Positions 1 through 9,259 are shown, counted from the first letter of the stretch. The stretch is DNA of 53,208 nt from Bacteroides sp. (GCA_015060765.1 SUXW01000022.1:1-53208); one strand, 5' to 3'. Translations and numbers: made by a program. The notes: a model not told the origin generated them from the sequence alone.

Positions 1-130
1 GAGGTTTGACGGAGTAAAGTAAGCACTTTTATCCCATTCAGTAGAGCAAGGGAGGGAATTTTCCTCTCTGCTTACTGAAATTATCTCAAACCGATAATTC
101 CGTTGCATTTATTAGTTGAATTTGCACCTT

Positions 131-847
131 ATGAAAAAAACAAAATTTACAGCATTATTGTTATGCGTTACAATGATCCTTAGTGGATGTGGTATGAGTA
201 ACACCGCAAAAGGCGGTTTGATCGGTGGTGGCGGTGGAGCCGCATTAGGTGCATTGATTGGTGGCCTTGCAGGTAAAGGTAAGGGTGCTGCTATCGGTGC
301 CGCTATCGGTACAGCCGTAGGTGCAGGTGCAGGTGTATTGATTGGTAAGAAAATGGATAAAGCTGCCGCAGAAGCTGCCGCTATTGAAGGCGCACAAGTG
401 GAACAAGTAACCGACAACAACGGTTTGCAAGCCGTTAAGGTTACATTCGACTCTGGTATCTTGTTCAACACAGGTGCTTCCAACCTCAGCGCTTCAGCTC
501 AATCTTCTTTGAGCAAATTTGCTAACAACGTATTGAAGCAGAACGCCAATATGGATGTGGAAATATTCGGTTATACCGATAACCAAGGATGGAAAAACTC
601 TACACCCGAACAAAGCAAGCAAAAGAACATCGACTTGTCACAACAACGTGCACAAAGTGTTTCTTCTTACTTGTTGTCATGTGGAGTTCCTACCGCACAA
701 GTTAAGAGTGTAACAGGTATGGGTGAAGAAAATCCTATCGCTGACAACTCTACAGCTGCTGGTCGTGAACAAAACCGCCGTGTAGAAGTGTATATGTATG
801 CTAGTCAGGCTATGATTCAAGAAGCAGAAGCCGGTACATTGCAATAA
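131..847 (+). CDS. Glycine-zipper OmpA-family lipoprotein
   Basis: Probably an outer-membrane lipoprotein that ties the membrane to peptidoglycan. The ATG at 131 is preferred over an in-frame TTG at 116 because it starts directly with a lipoprotein signal (MKKTKFTALLLC, lipobox LSGC, lipidated Cys20). Residues about 27-75 are a run of glycine and alanine with GxxxG spacing, typical of glycine-zipper membrane segments. Residues about 105-228 form an OmpA-like domain: the peptidoglycan-binding helix NIDLSQQRAQSVSSYLL begins near residue 166 and NRRVEV lies near 215. At 238 residues this is the size of YiaD-type lipoproteins. The gene stands alone, with a hairpin just after the stop. The family call is firm; the exact role is inferred. 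Confidence 0.93.
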   Translation: MKKTKFTALLLCVTMILSGCGMSNTAKGGLIGGGGGAALGALIGGLAGKGKGAAIGAAIGTAVGAGAGVLIGKKMDKAAAEAAAIEGAQVEQVTDNNGLQAVKVTFDSGILFNTGASNLSASAQSSLSKFANNVLKQNANMDVEIFGYTDNQGWKNSTPEQSKQKNIDLSQQRAQSVSSYLLSCGVPTAQVKSVTGMGEENPIADNSTAAGREQNRRVEVYMYASQAMIQEAEAGTLQ

Positions 848-851
848 TAGA

Positions 852-1682
852 CTAATCTATCACACGAATAGCCCGCACACCTGTGTGGGCTTTCTTTTTA
901 TAGGAATATTCGTATAAAGATTTCGGTTCTTCTATAACTTTTCCAGCATTAGAAGAAGCGTGGAGCATATGAAGTCGCCCCTCTTTCCAACAAGCAAAGC
1001 CTACATGTACCACATCCAACCCCTGAATTGAAGTGGTTATCGCCAGAATATCACCATCCTTAATACCTATATTGGAAGATGCGAGGAATCTTTTAGGTAT
1101 ATAATAGACTTCCACTCCTTGCCATTGAGCCTCAAATAATTTGATTTCTTCGACGAGTGAAGAATCCGCCTTCAATTGAGGATAAGCATCTACATGAGCC
1201 GACATAAAATTCAGATAGAGTACCTGTTTGGTGCAATATTCCAAATCGGAAGTACATTCTTTTACCAATCCCTTCTTTTCATTGTTCCATATCCAATCGC
1301 TGAAATAATGCAAACGGGATGAATAACCTTGCAATACTCCATCCCGATAACGAATTTTCAACAACGCATTCTTGAATGATTGATACGAACGGGAAGATTG
1401 CTTATCGGCCACGGCCAATGCCAAAACAAGTTCTACATAGGTAGTGCAATCAACCTTATCCAAATGGACAGTTAGGCATTCTTTCTCATTTTCATCCAAT
1501 GTACCCGCGACATAAGGCACGCCAAGGAACTTTTTAGCAAAATGCATTATACGGCAACTATCAGAAGGCAAGTCGGCCGCTTCACGTAACCACCGTTCCA
1601 CGATTATACTATCTTGTTTTCCAGCATAAAGCGAGCCTAGACACCCCCATACAATTCCGATAAAGAATACAAGCCTCAACAT
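852..1682 (-). CDS. DUF1460 family protein (amidase-like, secreted)
   Basis: Member of the DUF1460 family, whose known structures have an NlpC/P60-like cysteine-peptidase fold and are annotated as N-acetylmuramoyl-L-alanine amidase-like. The ATG at 1682 is chosen because it opens a hydrophobic signal segment (MLRLVFFIGIVWGCLG); an in-frame TTG at 1697 would overlap the upstream gene. The probable catalytic cysteine is in KVDCTTYVE (Cys79) and the probable histidine is in DVVHVGF near residue 226. The length of 276 residues fits the family. The gene directly follows the TRIC-channel gene on the same strand, with about 11 bases between them, so the two are probably cotranscribed. The peptidoglycan substrate is inferred from the family. 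Confidence 0.85.
   Translation of the reverse strand: MLRLVFFIGIVWGCLGSLYAGKQDSIIVERWLREAADLPSDSCRIMHFAKKFLGVPYVAGTLDENEKECLTVHLDKVDCTTYVELVLALAVADKQSSRSYQSFKNALLKIRYRDGVLQGYSSRLHYFSDWIWNNEKKGLVKECTSDLEYCTKQVLYLNFMSAHVDAYPQLKADSSLVEEIKLFEAQWQGVEVYYIPKRFLASSNIGIKDGDILAITTSIQGLDVVHVGFACWKEGRLHMLHASSNAGKVIEEPKSLYEYSYKKKAHTGVRAIRVID
870..900 (+). terminator. Terminator of the OmpA-family gene
   Basis: AGCCCGCA at 870-877 pairs with TGTGGGCT at 884-891, and the T-rich stretch TTTCTTTTTA follows. The hairpin lies inside the last codons of the convergent DUF1460 gene, so the two 3' ends share this DNA. Confidence 0.75.
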
Positions 1683-1693
1683 GATTACATTTA

Positions 1694-2311
1694 TCAATCA
1701 ATCGATTCACCTCGTAAAACCGGTAAGCAAACATTGTATTTAACGGCCAAAATACGGGTCGTGAATACAACGATACCACTTATAACCTGACAGATATACG
1801 CATCTATACCCGACAAGCCACATAACCAATAAGCCACTCCCCCCAAGACACAAGCCATTGCATAAATTTCTTTGCGGAAGATTAAGGGTTCTTCGTTGAT
1901 AAACACATCACGGAATACTCCACCGGCAGCACCAGTCATGGTTCCCATGATAATGGCCACCCAAAAAGGATGGCCCAAAGCCATGGCTTTTTCGAAACCT
2001 ACCACCGTAAACAAAGCCAAACCTATAGTATCGAATATAAAGAATGTATTGTGCAGATGCACCAAATACTTGCTGAAAGCTATTACCCAAAACAAAGCCA
2101 AACCTGTACATAGCAAATACATCGGATTGGTCATCCATGCCGGAGTCACATCCAACAACACATCGCGCATGGTTCCTCCACCTATTGCCGTAACCAGACC
2201 AACAACATATGCACCAAACCAATCAAACCGCTTGGCCGAAGCCAAACGAATACCACTAATAGCAAATGCAAATGTTCCTATAAAATCAAGTATTTGTACA
2301 AACGTTATCAT
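1694..2311 (-). CDS. TRIC-type (UPF0126, YadS/YicG-like) cation channel
   Basis: Small integral membrane protein of 205 residues with about seven hydrophobic helices. It has the internal duplication of the TRIC/UPF0126 family: GGGTMRD at residues 44-50 is matched by AGGVFRD at 129-135, one glycine-rich kink per half. Known bacterial relatives are trimeric monovalent-cation channels whose physiological role is unclear. It is the first gene of a probable two-gene transcript with the DUF1460 gene and is divergent from the epimerase homologue at 2392. A near-consensus -7 box (TTACTTTG, 2336-2329) lies upstream. The family call is firm; ion selectivity cannot be read from the sequence. Confidence 0.9.
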   Translation of the reverse strand: MITFVQILDFIGTFAFAISGIRLASAKRFDWFGAYVVGLVTAIGGGTMRDVLLDVTPAWMTNPMYLLCTGLALFWVIAFSKYLVHLHNTFFIFDTIGLALFTVVGFEKAMALGHPFWVAIIMGTMTGAAGGVFRDVFINEEPLIFRKEIYAMACVLGGVAYWLCGLSGIDAYICQVISGIVVFTTRILAVKYNVCLPVLRGESID

Positions 2312-2359
2312 TTCACAGTATTTTTACGCAAAGTAACGAATAATTTCAGTAAGAAAATG

Positions 2360-2367
2360 TATATTTG
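2360..2367 (+). promoter_or_regulatory. -7 box (TATATTTG) of the epimerase homologue
   Basis: This is a perfect match to the Bacteroides TAnnTTTG box, 24 bases before the ATG at 2392. No TTTG is seen at the usual -33 distance. Confidence 0.6.
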
Positions 2368-2391
2368 CCTAAATAAAATAACAAAAATAAA

Positions 2392-3483
2392 ATGAAGATA
2401 ACCATCATAGCTGGAGCAAGACCCAACTTCATGAAAATTGCTCCCATCATGAGAGCCATCCGAAACGCAAGAAATGCGGGGAAAAATATCAGTGCACGAT
2501 TGGTTTATACCGGGAAAGCAGATGATACAAGTCTGGAGCCGTCACTCTTTACCGATTTGGATATGCCACGGCCAGATGTTTATCTGAATATAGACAATAC
2601 GGATTTCTTTCAACGGATGGCCGGTATCCTTATTGCTTTTTCCAGAGAGTTGGAACAACATCCCACACACCTTGTCATGGTGGTAGACGACCTCACACCT
2701 ACCATGGCTTGTTCCATCGTCGCACGCAAAAAAGGTATTCCCATAGCCCATATCGTTGCAGGTGTCCGTTCTTTCGACATAAACGCACCCAAAGAAGTAA
2801 ACAGAATCATTACCGATGGACTTTCTGATATTTTATTTACTGCTGGTATGACGGCCAACCGAAATCTAAACCAGACAGGAACCCAAGAAGCACATGTACA
2901 TTTTGTCGGCAACATCTTGATAGATACCTTGAGACATAATCGTACCCGCCTACAATGCCCCGTTTCATTTTCCATCATCGGTTTAAAAGAAAAGGAATAT
3001 TTGTTGCTTACCCTCAACCGTCGCTCCTTGATTCAGAATGACGATAAATTGAAAGCGATTATTCAAACCATATTATCAAAAACCAATCTACCTATCGTAG
3101 CCCCTTTGCACCATTATGTAAAGGAAAAAATCCATTCATTGGGTATTTACGACAAAAAGTTGCACATCCTCCCTCCACAACCCTATTTGGCTTTCGGGTA
3201 TCTAGTGAATCAAGCTGCGGCCATCATCACCGATTCCGGTAATGTAGCAGAAGAAGCGACTTTCCTTGGTATTCCATGCATAAGCCTCAACACCTATGCC
3301 GAACATCCCGAAACCGTTAGTATAGGAACCAATTGCTTGGTAGGCGAAGATACTCTCTTGATTGAAAATGCTCTCGAAACTTTCAGACAAGGGAAATGGA
3401 AAAAAGGTGAACTGCCCGAACGTTGGGATGGACGTACAGCCGAACGCATCGTACAGACATTATTGGAGGAATATGCCCAATAA
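2392..3483 (+). CDS. UDP-GlcNAc 2-epimerase (WecB) homologue with altered active site
   Basis: Homologue of non-hydrolysing UDP-N-acetylglucosamine 2-epimerases (GT-B fold, 363 residues against about 370). It has the opening signature GARPNFMKIAPI (8-19), the inner VVDDLTPT (97-104, keeping the aspartate equivalent to E. coli Asp95), and the C-terminal TDSGNVAEEA (280-289). Several residues normally essential are changed. HVEAGLRS reads HIVAGVRS, so the Glu117 equivalent is Val122. The histidine of LxxHRPSN or GHRRENF reads LNRRSL, so the His213 equivalent is Asn209. PEE reads PKE, SGG reads SGN. The fold is clear, but ordinary 2-epimerase chemistry is doubtful, so no symbol is given. It stands alone, not in a polysaccharide cluster. 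Confidence 0.82.
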   Translation: MKITIIAGARPNFMKIAPIMRAIRNARNAGKNISARLVYTGKADDTSLEPSLFTDLDMPRPDVYLNIDNTDFFQRMAGILIAFSRELEQHPTHLVMVVDDLTPTMACSIVARKKGIPIAHIVAGVRSFDINAPKEVNRIITDGLSDILFTAGMTANRNLNQTGTQEAHVHFVGNILIDTLRHNRTRLQCPVSFSIIGLKEKEYLLLTLNRRSLIQNDDKLKAIIQTILSKTNLPIVAPLHHYVKEKIHSLGIYDKKLHILPPQPYLAFGYLVNQAAAIITDSGNVAEEATFLGIPCISLNTYAEHPETVSIGTNCLVGEDTLLIENALETFRQGKWKKGELPERWDGRTAERIVQTLLEEYAQ

Positions 3484-3485
3484 AA

Positions 3486-3531
3486 AATCGTTTTACTTAC
3501 AGGTATCTGTTTTCCTACAAGTAAAACGATT
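3486..3531. terminator. Hairpin between convergent genes
   Basis: AATCGTTTTACTT (3486-3498) is complementary to AAGTAAAACGATT (3519-3531), with a 20-base loop that can pair further. It lacks a long T-run, so its strength as a terminator is uncertain. Confidence 0.5.
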
Positions 3532-3556
3532 GAATATAATTTCAGCAACGATTATT

Positions 3557-4951
3557 TTACCAGCTATAGCTCAATCCAAATGTAAGCATTTCTTTGAATT
3601 GGAAATAACTATCGTTGTCCTCATTCAGTTTCACACCGTCATCAAACCGTGCATGAAGGAATATTTTTGCCGATAGATAACGGCTAACTTGAAAATTGAA
3701 TGTATTTTCCCAATTGGCTATTACTTTATTATATGTCGTAAAATAATCCAATTTAGAAGAATAGCTGATGTTGGAAATAATGTTCCAATCAAAATTAGCC
3801 GTCAACTTCGAACCAAACAAATGTGCCGTACTCTTCCCCTCTTCCACATTGAAAGAAGACGGATTGATGATTTTATCATTGTCTATATAAACGAATGTAT
3901 ACGAGAAAGGAGATCCCATAACTGACAATTTATATTTGCTCTTTTCCAATTTATAATCCAAACCGAGTGATACATCCAATTGGGCTGGCGACAAGAAATT
4001 GGAAATCATATCATTGGTATTCGTCTTATAATTGGGGAAAAACTGAGTTTTGAATTCGGCCGCTAACGTATAATACAAGTTCTTAACGGCTCTGACACCC
4101 AATTTACTATTCAGACGGAATAAATCGGCATTGGTCTTATATTTATGAACCGTATCCGATGGAGCAGTGATAAAACCGACCTTTATTTCCAATGAATTTT
4201 CGAACTGTACTTTTTGACGGTCATCGTAATTGGCCGTAAGTTTCAATTCTGCCAATAAAGCATTTGTACTTTCACCACCTTGATACCAATTGTCTGATAT
4301 ACCATGTTGGGAAAATTGCAACGAACCATTACCCGTTTTCTTCCAGAAATTAGGTTTCACCACAACCAATTCATTGTCCGCTTCCACATTCTCTGCCACC
4401 GGATTCTCCGTTTTCATGTAACTTTTAATTTCCTTCTTATTGGACGTATCAAGTACCTGACTATCGTCAAAGGCTTTTACTCCAGCCAATGACATTTCAT
4501 TTCCTTTGACATAATCCGGATATTGGATATAATAATTCCGTAGAATTTTATTCACCCAACGGTCGGCATCGGCAGAAGAAGTCAATTGAGGCACATTCCA
4601 TTCCGAAGATGAGCCCGAAATAGCTTGACGAAGGGAATCCGCCAAAGTCATACCCATTTTCTTATCAGGTGCCCAATCCACTTCAAACGCTTGTCTGATA
4701 GGAGCCGAATAATAAGTGGGAGGCAAATGCAACTTATAGAAATTTACATTCAAACGAGCACTGCGCGGAACTGGTATATCCAAATCTTCCCAAATACGAT
4801 AATGCGCATAATAGGATGCTTTCAATTGATTTAAAGAATCTTTAAAAGCCTGGACAACCGGATTGGTTTGTAACTGTTCAGAAGTATTTTGCGCAGGAGT
4901 CACTAAACAAAAGCCAAATAGCAATAGTATTATTGTCTGTATTCTTTTCAT
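3557..4951 (-). CDS. DUF3078 outer-membrane beta-barrel protein
   Basis: A 464-residue protein of the Bacteroidetes family DUF3078. The ATG at 4951 is chosen because it starts a clear signal peptide (MKRIQTIILLLFGFCLVTPAQ) and lies a normal distance from the promoter; the longer frame to 4987 would add 12 residues before the signal. Residues about 200-464 are alternating hydrophobic/polar segments ending in an aromatic C-terminus (FGLSYSW), as in outer-membrane barrels. GDNA-like WYQGGEST and GSLQFSQHGISDNW are typical family stretches. The function is unknown. It is divergent from yidC, with both promoters between the genes. Confidence 0.85.
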   Translation of the reverse strand: MKRIQTIILLLFGFCLVTPAQNTSEQLQTNPVVQAFKDSLNQLKASYYAHYRIWEDLDIPVPRSARLNVNFYKLHLPPTYYSAPIRQAFEVDWAPDKKMGMTLADSLRQAISGSSSEWNVPQLTSSADADRWVNKILRNYYIQYPDYVKGNEMSLAGVKAFDDSQVLDTSNKKEIKSYMKTENPVAENVEADNELVVVKPNFWKKTGNGSLQFSQHGISDNWYQGGESTNALLAELKLTANYDDRQKVQFENSLEIKVGFITAPSDTVHKYKTNADLFRLNSKLGVRAVKNLYYTLAAEFKTQFFPNYKTNTNDMISNFLSPAQLDVSLGLDYKLEKSKYKLSVMGSPFSYTFVYIDNDKIINPSSFNVEEGKSTAHLFGSKLTANFDWNIISNISYSSKLDYFTTYNKVIANWENTFNFQVSRYLSAKIFLHARFDDGVKLNEDNDSYFQFKEMLTFGLSYSW

Positions 4952-4984
4952 TATCCTAATTGGTTTATTAAATATTCTTTCTTG

Positions 4985-5015
4985 CAAAAATACACTAATT
5001 TTTCGTTACCACAAA
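4985..5015 (-). promoter_or_regulatory. Promoter of the DUF3078 gene
   Basis: On the minus strand, TTTG (5015-5012), a 19-base spacer and TATTTTTG (4992-4985) match both Bacteroides consensus boxes perfectly. The start codon is 33 bases downstream. Confidence 0.85.
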
Positions 5016-5088
5016 AAGAGGTTTAATAAAACCGACCTTCAACCATATTTTTTCAACAAAGACATCCCTTCATTCCAAAAAGATTTTG

Positions 5089-5096
5089 TATTTTTG
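5089..5096 (+). promoter_or_regulatory. -7 box (TATTTTTG) of yidC
   Basis: Perfect TAnnTTTG box, 42 bases before the yidC start. No good -33 TTTG is seen at the expected spacing. Confidence 0.6.
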
Positions 5097-5138
5097 CAGC
5101 TTGTGAAATTTATGATCTAACTAATTAACAAAAAAGAA

Positions 5139-7013
5139 ATGGATAAAAACACATTAGTGGGATTTCTCCTGATTGGTGCAGTCTTGATTGGTTTCAGCAT
5201 TTGGAACCGCCCAAGTCAAGAAGAAATGGAGCGTGCACGCCAATATCAGGATTCCATCCAAGCTATCGCCCAACAAGAAGCTGCTAAATTGGAAGCAGAA
5301 GCAGCTGCATTCAACCAGCAAAAGCTGACACTCGATTCTACCTCATTATTTTTCGGCGCCAACGAAGGAACAGAAGAATACACTACATTGGAAAACGAGT
5401 TGGTAAAAGTTACTTTCTCCAACAAAGGGGGACGTATCGTTTCAGCAATGTTGAAAGAATACAACAACCAACAAGGAGAGCCATTGGTTTTATTCAATGA
5501 AGAAGAATCGGCTATGAATTTCGCTTTCGAAGGAAAGAACGAAAACATATTGACCGAAGACTTATTCTTCCAACCGATGAATATAACCGATAGTACTGTT
5601 ACCATGCGTCTGAATACAACAGGTAGTGGCTATATTGATTTTGCATACCATCTGTTACCAGAAACATACATGGTGAACTTTTCCATTCGTGCCAACGGCA
5701 TGCAGAATTTCTTCCCTGCCGCTCAAAAGACACTTAATATCGAATGGTTCCAACGTGCTCGCCAACAAGAAAAAGGATTTGATTTTGAACAACGATACAC
5801 TTCACTCACATACAAACCAATTGAAGACGGTTCTGATTATCTGAGTGAAATGAAGGAAGAAAAGGAAACAATCGAGACTCCTCTGGAATGGATTGCGTTC
5901 AAGAACCAATTCTTCTCCAGCGTACTCATTGCACAGAATAATTTTGAAAATGCTATTCTTGAATCTGTACCCCAACAGAAAGGCAGTGGTTTCATGAAGA
6001 ACTATACAGCCGAAATGACCACTTCATTCGACCCTACAGGTAAAGAAGCAACCAATCTTCAGTTTTATCTCGGTCCCAATCATTTCAAGACATTGCTTGC
6101 AAGCAATGATTTATGTGTAAACAAGAATGAAGACCCTGAATTGGAAGATTTGGTATATTTGGGATGGCCATTGATTCGTTGGATTAACCGTTGGTTCACC
6201 ATCAACTTGTTCGACTGGTTGTCGGGCTGGGGATTGAACATGGGTATCGTATTGTTGTTGATGACACTCATCGTCAAGGCATTGGTATATCCGGCTACAT
6301 ACAAGTCGTATATGTCATCGGCCAAGATGCGCGCTTTGAAACCATACATCCAAAAAATCAATGAAAAGTATCCAAAGCAGGAAGATGCTCTGAAAAAGCA
6401 ACAAGAAACCATGGCCTTATATAGCCAATATGGTGTCAGTCCGATGGGTGGTTGTTTGCCTATGCTGATTCAGATGCCCGTATTTATGGCCTTGTTCTTC
6501 TTCGTACCGAATGCTATCGAACTCCGTCAACAAAGTTTCTTGTGGGCTCCTGACTTGTCGACCTACGATTCAATCATCAATTTTGGATTCAACATTCCGT
6601 TCTTGGGTAATCATTTAAGCTTGTTCTGCTTGCTGTTCAGTATTACCAACATATTAAATACATGGTATTCCATGAAACAACAGGACACCATGGGACAACA
6701 ACAAATGCCGGGTATGAAGATTATGATGTATGCCATGCCTATCATGTTCATCTTCATCTTCAACAGCTACTCTTCCGGTTTGAACTATTACTATTTCATT
6801 TCCGGATTGATTGGTATCCTAACTATGGTTATCCTTCGAAAAACAACCAACGAAAGCAAATTGTTGGCACAACTTGAAGCCAACAAGGCTAAAATCAAGC
6901 AACAAAAAGCCAACAAAGGTACACAAGGTGGATTGATGGCTAAATTGGAAGCTTTGCAGAAAGAACAAGAAAGATTGCAAAAAGAACGCCAAGAAAGAAT
7001 GAACAGAAGATAA
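5139..7013 (+). CDS. yidC: Membrane protein insertase YidC
   Basis: Inserts and folds inner-membrane proteins, alone or with SecYEG. The length of 624 residues is typical of Bacteroidetes YidC. The N-terminal anchor is residues about 5-21 (LVGFLLIGAVLIGFSIW). A large periplasmic domain covers about 30-350. The conserved core begins with WLSGWGLNMGIVLLLMTLIV and contains YKSYMSSAKMRALKP followed by the hydrophobic segment MGGCLPMLIQMPVFMALFFF. The C-terminus is a lysine/glutamine-rich basic tail (about 575-624), as in YidC proteins that contact ribosomes. It is followed by a strong hairpin and an S9 peptidase gene with its own promoter. Confidence 0.97.
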   Translation: MDKNTLVGFLLIGAVLIGFSIWNRPSQEEMERARQYQDSIQAIAQQEAAKLEAEAAAFNQQKLTLDSTSLFFGANEGTEEYTTLENELVKVTFSNKGGRIVSAMLKEYNNQQGEPLVLFNEEESAMNFAFEGKNENILTEDLFFQPMNITDSTVTMRLNTTGSGYIDFAYHLLPETYMVNFSIRANGMQNFFPAAQKTLNIEWFQRARQQEKGFDFEQRYTSLTYKPIEDGSDYLSEMKEEKETIETPLEWIAFKNQFFSSVLIAQNNFENAILESVPQQKGSGFMKNYTAEMTTSFDPTGKEATNLQFYLGPNHFKTLLASNDLCVNKNEDPELEDLVYLGWPLIRWINRWFTINLFDWLSGWGLNMGIVLLLMTLIVKALVYPATYKSYMSSAKMRALKPYIQKINEKYPKQEDALKKQQETMALYSQYGVSPMGGCLPMLIQMPVFMALFFFVPNAIELRQQSFLWAPDLSTYDSIINFGFNIPFLGNHLSLFCLLFSITNILNTWYSMKQQDTMGQQQMPGMKIMMYAMPIMFIFIFNSYSSGLNYYYFISGLIGILTMVILRKTTNESKLLAQLEANKAKIKQQKANKGTQGGLMAKLEALQKEQERLQKERQERMNRR

Positions 7014-7032
7014 AGTCTATCTATCATTCATT

Positions 7033-7075
7033 ACATAAAGCCGGATTGGAAATCAATCCGGCTTTATGTTTGTAT
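7033..7075 (+). terminator. Terminator of yidC
   Basis: A 16-bp stem: ACATAAAGCCGGATTG (7033-7048) and CAATCCGGCTTTATGT (7054-7069) around a five-base loop. Its right edge touches the -33 box of the next gene's promoter. Confidence 0.8.
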
Positions 7076-7099
7076 TGTTGGCTAATATTTGTATTTTCG
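7069..7099 (+). promoter_or_regulatory. Promoter of the S9 peptidase gene
   Basis: TTTG (7069-7072), 19 bases, then TATTTTCG (7092-7099), one base off TAnnTTTG. The start codon is at 7127. Confidence 0.7.
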
Positions 7100-7126
7100 C
7101 AAACGAAATCATTTATATCTACATAT

Positions 7127-9259
7127 ATGAAAAAAATAAACGCAGCTCTTATGGCAGCATTATTAACGCTCTCCACTTCTTGTTCCGAAACGAAACAAGA
7201 AAACAATGCCCCTATCATTGGGCGACAGGAAATTACCGTAAAGGATGGCCGGATGACTCCCGAGGCTTTATGGGCAATGGGACGTATCGGAAGCGTCAGT
7301 GTATCACCCGATAGCAAAAAAATTGCTTACACCGTCGCTTACTACAGCATACCTCAGAACAAAAGTCATCGGGTTATCTATGTAATGGATGCCGACGGAA
7401 ACAACAACACCCTACTAACCACTACAGCCTTCAATGAAGGAGATCCTCAATGGATTAAGGATGGAAGCAAAATAGCTTATCTCAGTAATGAAAGTGGGAA
7501 AAGCCAAATATGGGAGATGAATCCGGACGGAACAGAACGTCGGATGCTTTCCAATTACGACGGCCACATTGAAGGATTTTCATTTTCTCCTGATGAAAGC
7601 AAGATCTTGTTTGTGTCACAAATCAAATACGGACAACGGACAGTCGATTTATACCCCGACCTTCCATTGGCAACAGGCATTATTGCAAACGATTTGATGT
7701 ACAAGCATTGGGATGAATGGGTAGAAACAATCCCCCATCCATTTGTAGCAGAATTTGACGGCAATCAAATGGGAGAAGCCATCGATATACTCGAAGGTGA
7801 ACCATTCGAAGCACCGATGAAACCTTTTGGTGGTATCGAACAATTGGCTTGGAGTACTGATTCAAGAAGCATCGCTTATACTTGTCGCAAGAAAGAAGGA
7901 TTGGAATATGCCGTATCGACCGACTCCGACATTTATCTGTATTATCTGGATAGCAAGAACACCACCAATCTGTGTAAACAAAGCGATCATGCCGACCGAA
8001 ACATGGGATATGATACCAATCCAAGTTTTTCGCCCGATGGAAAATACATTGCTTGGCAAAGCATGGAACGCGACGGTTATGAAAGCGACCGTAACAGACT
8101 GTGTGTTATGGATCTGAAAAGCGGCGAAAAGAAATATGTAACCGAAAGTTTCGAAAGCCCCGTCGACACCTACTGCTGGGGAACCGACTCATACACCCTT
8201 TATTTTACTGGTGTATGGCACGGCACCAGCATGATTTACAGTACCAATTTAAACGGTGAAGTCAAGAAACTGACAGATGGCGTATACGATTATGCTTCTG
8301 TAGCCATAGCTGGAAACAACATCATAACCAAACGCCACTCCATGAGTCATGCCGACGAAATTTATGCCTTCAATCCTTCCGACGGACAAACAACCCAACT
8401 TTCCCATGAAAACGATCATATATTCAACCAACTGAATTTAGGTAAAGTGGAAGCCCGTTGGACAACTGCAAGCGATGGCCAACCGCTTCATTCATGGGTC
8501 ATCTATCCTTCCAACTTCGACCCACAAAAGAAATATCCTACTTTGCTATTCTGCGAAGGAGGTCCACAAAGTCCGGTAAGCCAATTCTGGAGCTATCGTT
8601 GGAACTTCCAGATTATGGCAGCCAACGATTATATCATCATTGCCCCCAACCGCCGCGGCCTTCCCGGATTCGGTATGGAATGGTTGGAACAGATCAGCGG
8701 TGATTACGGTGGCCAATGTATGAAAGATTATCTGACTGCTATCGATGATCTCTGCAAGGAATCGTATGTTGACAAAGATCGGTTGGGATGTGTAGGTGCC
8801 AGCTTCGGAGGATTTTCCGTATATTGGTTGGCCGGTCATCATGACAAGAGATTCAAGGCATTCATTTCACACGACGGTATTTTCAACATGGAAATGCAAT
8901 ACCTGGAAACCGAAGAAAAATGGTTTGCCAACTGGGATATGGGAGGTGCATACTGGGAAAAGAACAATGCAACCGCCCAGCGTACTTTTGCCAACTCACC
9001 GCATAAGTTTGTCGACCAATGGGATACTCCTATCCTTTGCATCCATGGAGAAAAAGATTACCGTATTTTGGCCAACCATGCTATGGCTGCTTTCGATGCT
9101 GCCATTATGCGTGGCATACCTGCAGAACTTCTGATTTATCCGGATGAAAACCACTGGGTACTCAAGCCACAAAACGGTGTGCTTTGGCAACGTACCTTCT
9201 TCCATTGGCTGGACAAATGGTTGAAAAGAATAATGAATAATCATCAACTTCCTTATTAA
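7127..9259 (+). CDS. S9 family peptidase, lipoprotein (prolyl oligopeptidase type)
   Basis: Serine exopeptidase or oligopeptidase of clan SC, family S9, probably on the periplasmic side of a membrane. The ATG at 7127 is chosen over an earlier in-frame ATG at 7046 because it opens a lipoprotein signal (MKKINAALMAALLTLSTSC) and follows the promoter. Residues about 45-420 hold WD40-like/beta-propeller repeats (SPDSKKIAYT, SPDGKYIAWQS). The C-terminal alpha/beta hydrolase has the nucleophile in GASFGGF (Ser559), the aspartate in HGEKDYR (Asp644) and the histidine in DENHW (His676), so all three triad residues are present. At 710 residues it has the size of dipeptidyl or acylaminoacyl peptidases; which of these is not decided by the sequence. 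Confidence 0.92.
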   Translation: MKKINAALMAALLTLSTSCSETKQENNAPIIGRQEITVKDGRMTPEALWAMGRIGSVSVSPDSKKIAYTVAYYSIPQNKSHRVIYVMDADGNNNTLLTTTAFNEGDPQWIKDGSKIAYLSNESGKSQIWEMNPDGTERRMLSNYDGHIEGFSFSPDESKILFVSQIKYGQRTVDLYPDLPLATGIIANDLMYKHWDEWVETIPHPFVAEFDGNQMGEAIDILEGEPFEAPMKPFGGIEQLAWSTDSRSIAYTCRKKEGLEYAVSTDSDIYLYYLDSKNTTNLCKQSDHADRNMGYDTNPSFSPDGKYIAWQSMERDGYESDRNRLCVMDLKSGEKKYVTESFESPVDTYCWGTDSYTLYFTGVWHGTSMIYSTNLNGEVKKLTDGVYDYASVAIAGNNIITKRHSMSHADEIYAFNPSDGQTTQLSHENDHIFNQLNLGKVEARWTTASDGQPLHSWVIYPSNFDPQKKYPTLLFCEGGPQSPVSQFWSYRWNFQIMAANDYIIIAPNRRGLPGFGMEWLEQISGDYGGQCMKDYLTAIDDLCKESYVDKDRLGCVGASFGGFSVYWLAGHHDKRFKAFISHDGIFNMEMQYLETEEKWFANWDMGGAYWEKNNATAQRTFANSPHKFVDQWDTPILCIHGEKDYRILANHAMAAFDAAIMRGIPAELLIYPDENHWVLKPQNGVLWQRTFFHWLDKWLKRIMNNHQLPY

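Noticed and set aside
30..80. Terminator of an upstream gene at the left edge
   Set aside because: The hairpin is imperfect (mismatches in both arms) and no T-run follows, so it is not reported as a feature.
116..130. TTG start five codons before the OmpA-family ATG
   Set aside because: The ATG at 131 begins a textbook lipoprotein signal, and the added residues MNLHL fit no family member.
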